NCBI GenBank assembly: GCA_964580525.1
Contig: CAZOKN010000005.1
Span: forward strand, 11,014-75,013
DNA: 64,000 nucleotides
Reading direction: 5' to 3'
Source: CAZOKN01 sp964580525
GTDB lineage: Bacteria; Pseudomonadota; Alphaproteobacteria; Rickettsiales; UBA6187
This document shows, in pieces, positions 27,117-34,624 of this stretch; the first letter of the stretch is position 1, and each line of letters begins with the position of its first letter. Position numbers and translations under genes: made by a program. The notes beneath the pieces were generated by a model. The model searched no databases, was not told the origin of the DNA, and saw only the letters and a list, made by a program, of their open reading frames with translations.

Positions 27117-29261
27117 ATGAAATTCAGATTAATTGCATTAGCTAGCTTTCTTATGGTTTGTTTTGCTGGCTCAGCCAAGGCTGTGACCTCTACACCATAT
27201 GTAACTGATCAGGGAAAATTGGAGTTGATAGCCGGTGGTTATGGCGATGACGGGAAATTATATCTTGGCCTTCATTACGATCTAAAGCCGGGCTGGCATA
27301 TCTATTGGCGCACTCCTGGTGATGTTGGTTTTCCTCCGACATTGGATTGGCAAGATTCTACGAATATTGCTAATACTCAGGTTTTGTGGCCAGCACCTGA
27401 AAGAACCAGGCTAAAAATATCAGATGATTTCACCTCAGAAAGTTATAGCTATGAAGGTAATGTTGTATTGCCTGTATTAGTTGATGTTAAGGATAAAAGT
27501 GCGCAAACCAACATTGTTGTTAGCGTTAATTATGCCATTTGCAACGATATCTGTATTCCTGAATCTACAAATATAGAACTTGCAGTTCCGGCTTCTTATT
27601 CTTCTGTTCAGGATATGGATTTTGTAAAATCTGCTTTGAAAAAAATTCCGGCTGAAAACGGAAATAATGGCATAAATATTGAAGAGATTAATTTGGGTAA
27701 GAATGATAAAGGTGAAGAATTTATCCAGGTTTTCGCCAAAGACAATATGGGTAAATTTACCAACCCCACACTTTTTGTTGAAGGTGGTGAGGGATTGTCA
27801 TTTTATAATCCTGAAATAAATCAGAATGAAGCTGGTAATGCTCTGGAAGCTGTATTTAAAATAGGCTTTTTGTCTGACAATAAATCTCTTGATGGCCGCG
27901 AATTTAAAATCACACTGGTTAATGGTGATGTTGCTATTGAAAAAAAGATAAAAAGTTCAGATTTTGGGATGGCGCATGATGTTAGTGCAATGAAGGTAAA
28001 AACGATTCAAAATGGCGAAAGTCTTTTGCTGATCCTGCTATTTGGATTTTTAGGCGGTATGATATTAAATGTTATGCCATGTGTGTTGCCGGTGCTTTCA
28101 ATAAAACTGTTGGGAATTATAAAAACCGGCGGAAAATCTAGAGGGTATATTGCCGGTAGTTTTTTAATCACTGCGCTTGGCATAATATTTTCATTCCTGG
28201 CATTGGCAATTCTGGTTTTAATTCTAAAAAATATTGGCATGAATGTAGGTTGGGGATTTCAGTTTCAAGAGCCTGTATTTATAATAGGTTTGGTAGTTGT
28301 GCTGACATTTTTTGCAGCAAATATGTGGGGCTTGTTTGAAGTAGGAATTCCCGAATTCATAGGTTCTATAAATATGCAAAAAAATGATAGGCATCATTTT
28401 TTTAGTGAATTCCTTACAGGTGTTTTTGCAACTATTCTAGCAACTCCATGCACAGCTCCTTTTTTGGGAACAGCGGTGGGATTTGCACTAACTAGAGGTT
28501 ATATCGAAATAATCTCCACTTTCCTAGCAATGGGTTTTGGTATGGCTATGCCATATATTATGCTGGCTGTTTTTCCAGGACTAGTGAGTAAAATGCCAAA
28601 GCCGGGCATTTGGATGATTAAATTGAAAAAAATATTAGGCACAATGCTTGCTGCAACTGCAGTTTGGCTAATATGGGTTTTGTCAGATCAGCTTGGAAAA
28701 ACGGCAGCGCTGGTTTTACTTGCTTTGATTATAGCTAAATTACTGAAGCTTTGGGCGGCTAATCATCTAAAATTTTTGGCTGAGAAAAAAATAAAACTGC
28801 TAATATTAGTATCCATTGTTGTTTTGGCGTTTGTTTTGCCATTGAAGGTTTCTAATATTGATAGCGCAAGTGTTATGGCGGCAGAAGGCAACCTGTGGGA
28901 GCCATTTGTTGAGGATGATATAAAATCACTTGTGGAGCATGGTAAGGTTGTTTTTGTTGATGTTACGGCAGATTGGTGTCTGACTTGCAAGGTCAATAAA
29001 TTGTTGATTTTAGAAAGTGATGATGTGCAAAAACAATTCATGCAACTTGATGTGGTTGCCATGCTTGCTGACTGGACAAATAAAGATGGCGATATTGAAA
29101 TGTATTTAAAGAAAAATAATCGCGCTGGTATACCTTTTTATGCAGTTTATGGTCCAGGGCTGCCTAACGGCAAAGTCTTGCCTGAATTATTGTCTAAGCA
29201 GATTGTTATTGATGCTGTAAAGCAAGCAGCTGGCAATAGTGATACTCAGGTAAATCAGTAG
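27117..29261 (+). CDS. DsbD/ScsB-type thiol:disulfide interchange protein
   Basis: 714 residues. A signal peptide (1-22, ending SAKA) precedes a periplasmic DsbD-alpha-like domain (to about 290) with Cys-containing AICNDICIPE. About eight membrane helices follow (about 300-600) holding the two redox cysteines in NVMPCVLPV (near 321) and ATPCTAPF (near 444). The C-terminal thioredoxin-like domain has the CxxC motif DWCLTCK near 621-624. It passes electrons from cytoplasmic thioredoxin to periplasmic proteins. Related forms act in copper resistance or cytochrome maturation; which applies is not shown. Confidence 0.92.
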   Translation: MKFRLIALASFLMVCFAGSAKAVTSTPYVTDQGKLELIAGGYGDDGKLYLGLHYDLKPGWHIYWRTPGDVGFPPTLDWQDSTNIANTQVLWPAPERTRLKISDDFTSESYSYEGNVVLPVLVDVKDKSAQTNIVVSVNYAICNDICIPESTNIELAVPASYSSVQDMDFVKSALKKIPAENGNNGINIEEINLGKNDKGEEFIQVFAKDNMGKFTNPTLFVEGGEGLSFYNPEINQNEAGNALEAVFKIGFLSDNKSLDGREFKITLVNGDVAIEKKIKSSDFGMAHDVSAMKVKTIQNGESLLLILLFGFLGGMILNVMPCVLPVLSIKLLGIIKTGGKSRGYIAGSFLITALGIIFSFLALAILVLILKNIGMNVGWGFQFQEPVFIIGLVVVLTFFAANMWGLFEVGIPEFIGSINMQKNDRHHFFSEFLTGVFATILATPCTAPFLGTAVGFALTRGYIEIISTFLAMGFGMAMPYIMLAVFPGLVSKMPKPGIWMIKLKKILGTMLAATAVWLIWVLSDQLGKTAALVLLALIIAKLLKLWAANHLKFLAEKKIKLLILVSIVVLAFVLPLKVSNIDSASVMAAEGNLWEPFVEDDIKSLVEHGKVVFVDVTADWCLTCKVNKLLILESDDVQKQFMQLDVVAMLADWTNKDGDIEMYLKKNNRAGIPFYAVYGPGLPNGKVLPELLSKQIVIDAVKQAAGNSDTQVNQ

Positions 29262-29312
29262 CTTGGCAGTGAAGCTACATGCAAAGAATTGCTTGATATA
29301 TAATGAGAGAAT

Positions 29313-29387
29313 TGGAGCGGGTGAAGGGAGTCGAACCCTCGACACCAACCTTGGCAAGGTTGTACTCTACCACTGAGCTACACCCGC
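29313..29387 (-). tRNA. tRNA-Gly (GCC)
   Basis: A full cloverleaf on the minus strand: acceptor GCGGGTG/CACCCGC, D-arm with GCTCAGTGGTAGAGT, anticodon loop with GCC between matching CCTTG/CAAGG strands, T-arm GGTTCGACTCC. The 3' CCA is encoded (29313-29315). Confidence 0.95.
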
Positions 29388-29411
29388 TTCTAAGCCAAAA
29401 AAGGTAGCCGC

Positions 29412-29439
29412 ATAATACGCAAAACAATTTCTTTTGCAA
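29412..29439 (-). promoter_or_regulatory. Promoter of tRNA-Gly
   Basis: On the minus strand TTGCAA (29434-29439) and TATTAT (29412-29417) are 16 bp apart, placing the start about 17 bp before the tRNA. Confidence 0.5.
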
Positions 29440-29850
29440 GAGTGTTTTTCAAATAAAGTGCGATTTTGTTAAAAATGATAATTCCATTGGATTCTTTATC
29501 TAAAAAATCGTCTAAATTTCAGATGGAAAGTATAAAAATATAAAAATTGAAGATGGTCTATTATTTTTTGATAGCCGGAACATACTAAATTTACTTAGTT
29601 ATAGGTTAGGCAATCTATATCTATTCATTGTAGATAAAATTTTTTCTTGCACTATTAATAGTAATGTGGCATTGGTGATATTCGTGCTGGATTTATTTTA
29701 TATTTTATCAAGCTAAGTTATGGAAAACTGTGGATAAAATAAGAAAATATTTTACAAAATAAAAATTACTTGTAAGAAATTTGACTCAGGGTGCATATTT
29801 TTGTTTCTTAATAGAAAAAAATGTTATATGGAGCCTCTTCGTTTTTTTAA
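29440..29850. other. AT-rich gap upstream of the polyamine operon with one DnaA box
   Basis: About 410 bp without a convincing frame. It holds a perfect DnaA consensus box TTATCCACA on the minus strand (29729-29737) in very AT-rich sequence. A TTGACT at 29781 could be a -35 element for the operon but no good -10 follows at normal distance. I cannot confirm a riboswitch or leader RNA. Confidence 0.4.
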
Positions 29851-29883
29851 TTGTTAACCTTTTTTTGGGTGGGGTTGTCAGAA

Positions 29884-31077
29884 ATGAAAAAGAAATTATC
29901 GAATATTTCTTCCCTAGTAAGTGAGTCACCAGACAATGCTTTCTTCGTTTTCCGTCCCAAGTCTATTGAGCGGTCTGTTAAATTCTTTAAGAAGAATTTC
30001 GCTGGCAATATACTTTACGCGGTGAAAACCAATCCTGAAGATCATGTGCTAGCTTCCCTTAAGGAGCTTGGCGTTTCTTCGTTTGATGTAGCCTCTATAG
30101 AGGAAATACGTAGAGTTAGAAAGCACCAAAAAAAGGCTAAACTATATTTTATGCATCCGGTTAAATCCCGTAACTCAATAAGAGAAGCTTATTTTGAGCA
30201 TGGGGTGAGAAATTTCTCATTGGATAGCATTGACGAATTAGAAAAAATTTATGAAGAGACAGACAAAGCTCAAGACCTTAGCTTGTTTGTGCGTATGGCT
30301 ATTCCTAACACTTATGCAGAGCTTAATCTTGCTGATAAATTCGGTGTTAATTTGCAGCAGGCTAAACCATTGCTGAAAAAAGTTAACAAATACGCCAGCA
30401 AAGTGGGCGTTTGTTTCCACGTAGGTTCGCAGTGCATGAATCCTGATGCTTATAGAATTGCTATGCGTATGGTGGCAAAAGTTATAAAAAGCTCCGGCGT
30501 GGTAGTGGATTATTTTAATGTGGGCGGTGGCTTTCCGTCTATATATCCTGGTATGATGCCTTCTCCGTTGGGCGAGTATTTTGATGCCATCAGAGAAGAA
30601 TTTGAGATTATAAACAGTAAAGGCAATATGGAGCTTTTCTGCGAGCCGGGTAGGGCTATTGTTGCGGAAAGCACTTCAGTTGTTGTGCGTGTTGAGCTTC
30701 GTAAGGACGACGCTCTTTATATAAATGATGGCACTTATGGCAGTCTTTTTGATGCCGGAACGCCGAATTTCATTTTCCCGGTTAGGTTGGTGAAGGGAAG
30801 GGCGACAGATCCTTCTAACCTGATACCATATTGTTTTTATGGTCCAACATGCGATTCGCTTGACTTTATGAAAGGTCCGTTCTATTTGCCTGAGGGCGTG
30901 AGCGAAGGCGATTATATAGAAATTGGCCAAATAGGCGCATACGGCAGGACGCTGGCAACTCGTTTTAATGGCTTTGGCCATGAAGAGGGTGTTGTTTTTG
31001 TGGATGATGATCCGTTGATGACTCTTTATGATGATGATCTTATCTCTAATGAGCCATTGGAAATTATAGCCGCTTAG
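29884..31077 (+). CDS. Ornithine/lysine decarboxylase, PLP fold III
   Basis: About 397 residues from the ATG at 29884 (GTGGGG 10 nt upstream; a TTG at 29851 is possible). PLP lysine in ILYAVKTNP; HVGSQC and the glycine loop FNVGGGFPS for phosphate; CEPGRAIVAE; and the substrate Cys/Asp in GPTCDSLD. This matches the eukaryotic-type ornithine decarboxylase family, which in alphaproteobacteria makes putrescine (some also cadaverine). It is the first gene of a four-gene polyamine block and is followed after 30 bp by the DHS-like gene. Confidence 0.93.
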   Translation: MKKKLSNISSLVSESPDNAFFVFRPKSIERSVKFFKKNFAGNILYAVKTNPEDHVLASLKELGVSSFDVASIEEIRRVRKHQKKAKLYFMHPVKSRNSIREAYFEHGVRNFSLDSIDELEKIYEETDKAQDLSLFVRMAIPNTYAELNLADKFGVNLQQAKPLLKKVNKYASKVGVCFHVGSQCMNPDAYRIAMRMVAKVIKSSGVVVDYFNVGGGFPSIYPGMMPSPLGEYFDAIREEFEIINSKGNMELFCEPGRAIVAESTSVVVRVELRKDDALYINDGTYGSLFDAGTPNFIFPVRLVKGRATDPSNLIPYCFYGPTCDSLDFMKGPFYLPEGVSEGDYIEIGQIGAYGRTLATRFNGFGHEEGVVFVDDDPLMTLYDDDLISNEPLEIIAA

Positions 31078-31107
31078 GGCCTTAACAATTAATTAGTGAG
31101 AAAAGAA

Positions 31108-32172
31108 ATGACTGCAGTAAAAAAGCAAAAAGAATCGGCTGCTTCAAGCCAAAAAGATAAATTGTTGAGCAGGGAAGTGAAGCACATAGACATCACGTCT
31201 TTTGATGCACGCCCTATAATCGACAGCATGGATCACATGTCATTCACTGCGCGTGACCTTGCACGTGCAACTGAAATATATAACCGCATGTTGAAAGATA
31301 AAACATGCTCGGTAATATTGACTTTGGCAGGTTCTACTTCTGCGGCAGGCTGCATGAAGGTTTATGCGGACATGATTAAAAATAACATGGTGGATGCTAT
31401 AGTTTCTACTGGTGCCAGCATTGTTGATATGGATTTCTTTGAAGCTATGGGTTTCAAGCATTATCAAGGCAGTCCTTTTGTTGATGACCGCCAGCTGAGA
31501 GATTTGTATATCGATCGTATTTACGACACTTACATTGATGAAGAAGATTTACAAGCTTGCGACAAAACTATTTTTGAAATAGCTCAAAGCCTTGAAAAGC
31601 GTCCTTATAGCTCACGTGAGTTTATTAAAGAGATGGGGCGTTGGTTGTCTGAAGGAAATGCTAAGAAAAAAGATTCATTGGTGCAGCTTGCTTATGAGCA
31701 TGATGTTCCTATCTTCTGCCCGGCATTTACAGATTCTTCTGCCGGCTTTGGTTTGGTTTTGCATCAGGTTAAAAATCCTAAGAAGCACCTGACAATTGAC
31801 TCTATAGCTGACTTCCGTGAACTTACGGACATCAAGATTAAAGCTGGTACTACTGGCTTGTTGATGATTGGTGGTGGCGTTCCTAAGAACTTCGTGCAGG
31901 ACACTGTTGTGTGCGCTGAAATTCTTGGCGAAGAAGTTGAAATGCATAAATATGCTGTTCAGATTACTGTTGCTGATTCACGTGATGGCGCTTGCTCAAG
32001 CTCTACGCTTAAAGAAGCATGCTCTTGGGGCAAGGTTGATATTGCTTATGAGCAAATGGTTTATGCTGAAGCTACAAGCGTTGTACCTTTGTTGGCAAGC
32101 GATGCTTATCACAGAGGATACTGGAAAGAGCGTAAAAAGAGAAAGTACGCTACTTTGTTTGATAAAGAATAA
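31108..32172 (+). CDS. Deoxyhypusine-synthase-like protein (possible homospermidine synthase)
   Basis: About 354 residues from the ATG at 31108; a GTG at 31096 is an alternative. DHS family landmarks: LTLAGSTSAAGCMKVYADMI, VSTGASIVDMDFFEAMG, and the ending SWGKVDIAYEQMVYAEAT. Bacteria lack eIF5A, and bacterial DHS relatives are linked to homospermidine formation. The catalytic lysine of eukaryotic DHS (just before VYADAS in the human enzyme) is Met here (codon 32056-32058), so the mechanism may differ. Context between ornithine decarboxylase and agmatinase-like genes supports a polyamine aminobutyl-transfer role. Confidence 0.85.
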   Translation: MTAVKKQKESAASSQKDKLLSREVKHIDITSFDARPIIDSMDHMSFTARDLARATEIYNRMLKDKTCSVILTLAGSTSAAGCMKVYADMIKNNMVDAIVSTGASIVDMDFFEAMGFKHYQGSPFVDDRQLRDLYIDRIYDTYIDEEDLQACDKTIFEIAQSLEKRPYSSREFIKEMGRWLSEGNAKKKDSLVQLAYEHDVPIFCPAFTDSSAGFGLVLHQVKNPKKHLTIDSIADFRELTDIKIKAGTTGLLMIGGGVPKNFVQDTVVCAEILGEEVEMHKYAVQITVADSRDGACSSSTLKEACSWGKVDIAYEQMVYAEATSVVPLLASDAYHRGYWKERKKRKYATLFDKE

Positions 32173-32306
32173 TTTTTATATATTGAAAAATAAAGATAAT
32201 TGGGTAACGCCTTCTCTCCTTTGGGAATGGAAGGCAGTTTCCTGGTTGCTTTTGAACTTCATAGCTTGCGTGCCCTTTTTATAGTTTTCGATAAAACCAG
32301 GGAATA

Positions 32307-33557
32307 ATGACAAAAATAGATGTCTCTTATATTCGTTCACTAGATGAAAAGTTGGTTTCAGTAATAAGGGACTTTCAGTTCCTCACACCTCTCAGCTGGC
32401 CTATGGCCGCGCAAAAGCAATTTCTTGAAAGTGTTGAAAGAAAAAAATTAGTTCTGCCGGAAGTGGTTTATACAAAAGGCAACTATGGTGAAAAAATATC
32501 TGTCCTTTCGGAATTTGTGGCTGCTTTAGAGCACGAAAACCACCCAGCAATTAGCTTTATACGTGAAAATGCCAGAAGCTATTTAGTGGCGTATAATATC
32601 TTGCAAAATGCCGGTACAAGTACAGTTACTGATTTATCGAAAGAATTATACGGCAGCACAGATGAAACGCTGGAATATTATAATCGGAATTATGTTCAAA
32701 TAGCGCGTTATTTTCTACATGTTGCTGAAAAATATAATAAAGTTGAGCAGGATAAATTTGTAGCGACGCCATATAGCGCTGTTCAATTGCGTGATATATT
32801 GCAGGAAAAAATCAAAGATGTTATTCCTGGCTTGTCTGAGTCCGTTACGGTTTCGGTTGATGAAAATATCACAGCGCGCGCGTCGGCAGGGCCGGATTAT
32901 GTAAAAGTGCGTGCTGACGCAATGTTTTCAGATGCAGATGTTGGTCAGCTTTTGCATCATGAAGTTGGTGTGCATACACTGACTTATATCAACGGCCGCA
33001 GGCAGCCGCTTCTAAAATCACTGGGCTATTCTTCACCACGCACAACAGCAACCCAAGAAGGTCTGGCGACTTTTTCTGAATATATAACTTATTCAATCGA
33101 TCTGGCGCGTCTAAAAAGGATAGCGTTGCGCATTATTGCTGTGGATATGGCTTTGTCAGGCGCAAATCTTATAGATTTGTTCAGGTTTTTTTGCGACCAT
33201 GGGCAAAATAGTGAAGAGAGTTATTATTCTGCGATGCGTATATTCCGTGGTGGTCATCCAAAGGGCGGCATTGTATTTATGAAGGATATAGTCTACTTGC
33301 GTGGCTTGTTTGAAGTTGAAGGTTTTTTGAAGAAGGCCATGCACAAGGGTGATTTGCGCGAAATGGCGATATTATTTTCTGGAAAACTTACAACGGATGA
33401 TGTACATAGCCTTTCTCCGCTGGTTGAAGATGGAATATTAGCTGTGCCTGTGTGTTTGCCGGAATGGATGCGGAAGCATGGCGAGCTTGCAACACATCTT
33501 GCAATCAATGATTTGACGGAAAGGTTTAAAATACGAAAGAAGGAAGCAAAAAAATGA
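32307..33557 (+). CDS. DUF1704 zinc metalloprotease-like protein (QEGLA motif)
   Basis: 416 residues. Central zinc site LLHHEVGVHTLTY (near 217-225), an HExxxH form, followed about 25 residues later by the TQEGLATFSEY motif whose Glu is the third ligand. This is the DUF1704 family, often called 'flavohemoglobin expression-modulating QEGLA motif protein'; animal relatives are tubulin tyrosine carboxypeptidases. Substrate in bacteria is unknown. AGGGA precedes the ATG by 4 nt. It overlaps the agmatinase-like gene by 4 bp (ATGA), so it is coupled to polyamine genes. Confidence 0.88.
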   Translation: MTKIDVSYIRSLDEKLVSVIRDFQFLTPLSWPMAAQKQFLESVERKKLVLPEVVYTKGNYGEKISVLSEFVAALEHENHPAISFIRENARSYLVAYNILQNAGTSTVTDLSKELYGSTDETLEYYNRNYVQIARYFLHVAEKYNKVEQDKFVATPYSAVQLRDILQEKIKDVIPGLSESVTVSVDENITARASAGPDYVKVRADAMFSDADVGQLLHHEVGVHTLTYINGRRQPLLKSLGYSSPRTTATQEGLATFSEYITYSIDLARLKRIALRIIAVDMALSGANLIDLFRFFCDHGQNSEESYYSAMRIFRGGHPKGGIVFMKDIVYLRGLFEVEGFLKKAMHKGDLREMAILFSGKLTTDDVHSLSPLVEDGILAVPVCLPEWMRKHGELATHLAINDLTERFKIRKKEAKK

Positions 33558-34465
33558 AGAAAAGCAGTTTTGCCATAATGCCGCAGCAGGAAGGATTTTT
33601 AGGTCTTGAGGAAGAGGATAGCGTTTCTTATGAAGATGCAAAAGCGGTAGTTATACCTTTCGGTCTTGAGGCATCTGTAAGCTATGGCGGGGGTACTGCG
33701 CAAGGCCCACAAGCAATGATAGCAGCGTCCCATGAGGTAGAATTGTTTGATGATCAGCTTTGGTGCGAGCCTTATAAACACATGAATGTTGTTACGCTGA
33801 AAGAGCCGAAGATAGATAAAAAGATAGATAAAGCGCTTGAGCAGTTAGAAAATACTGTGCGCACTGTTTTGGAAGACGGAAAGTTTCCAATGGTTTTTGG
33901 TGGCGAACATTCAATAACTGCAGGTGCTATACGCCCATTCGCGGAAAAATATAAAGACCTGGTTTTGCTGCATTTTGATGCGCATGCGGATTTGCGTGAT
34001 GGTTATGAAGGTGAGCATTATTCTCACGCTGCGGCGCTTCGCCGTTGTTTAGATTATGAAAATATTGGTCTGGTTTCAATTGGCATCAGAAATATTTCTG
34101 CCAGTGAAATCCCGTTCCTCGAAGCTAATCGCAATCGTATACATATATATTGGGGTCGCGATAGAAAACGCTGGGATATCAAAGAGATAATATCGCATCT
34201 TCGTTTTAAACCTGTATATGTTACATTCGATGTGGATGGTTTTGACGCGAGCCTTATGCCTGCAACTGGCACACCTGAGCCTGGTGGGGTTTTCTGGGAA
34301 GATGTTATTGATATCCTAACTGAAGCAAGCAAGGTTTGCCGGTTTGTTGGCGCGGATGTTAACGAGCTTGCGCCTAAGGAAAATCTCCATTCATGTGATT
34401 TCTTGGCAGCTAAACTTGCTTACAAAATCATGTCGCTGGCATTTTTGTCTGATAGGCTGAAATAA
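33554..34465 (+). CDS. speB: Agmatinase/ureohydrolase family protein
   Basis: 303 residues. Binuclear manganese site motifs: GGEHSIT (near 115), HFDAHADLRDGY (near 137-148) and TFDVDGFDASLMPATGTPEPGG (near 225-245). The family hydrolyses guanidino groups of agmatine, arginine, guanidinobutyrate or aminopropylagmatine to urea; GEHYSHAAALRR resembles agmatinases. As last gene of the polyamine block it could supply putrescine from agmatine beside ornithine decarboxylase. The exact substrate cannot be fixed from sequence alone. Confidence 0.9.
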   Translation: MKKSSFAIMPQQEGFLGLEEEDSVSYEDAKAVVIPFGLEASVSYGGGTAQGPQAMIAASHEVELFDDQLWCEPYKHMNVVTLKEPKIDKKIDKALEQLENTVRTVLEDGKFPMVFGGEHSITAGAIRPFAEKYKDLVLLHFDAHADLRDGYEGEHYSHAAALRRCLDYENIGLVSIGIRNISASEIPFLEANRNRIHIYWGRDRKRWDIKEIISHLRFKPVYVTFDVDGFDASLMPATGTPEPGGVFWEDVIDILTEASKVCRFVGADVNELAPKENLHSCDFLAAKLAYKIMSLAFLSDRLK

Positions 34466-34624
34466 CTTTTAGTTGAAGTTTTTTGTCACTAAGCAGCTAT
34501 AACTATTTGATTTATAGGAATGGCTCTTGACTTGTGCGATATCGATCGTTACAATAACCGTCCAAAATTGAAAAATTGTTATTTTTATTATTATTAGTTG
34601 ATTTGTCTCTTAAAGGAGTGATGT

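Noticed and set aside
29440..29850. Replication origin in the AT-rich gap with a DnaA box
   Set aside because: Only one perfect box and no origin-associated genes (dnaA, hemE, parAB) beside it.
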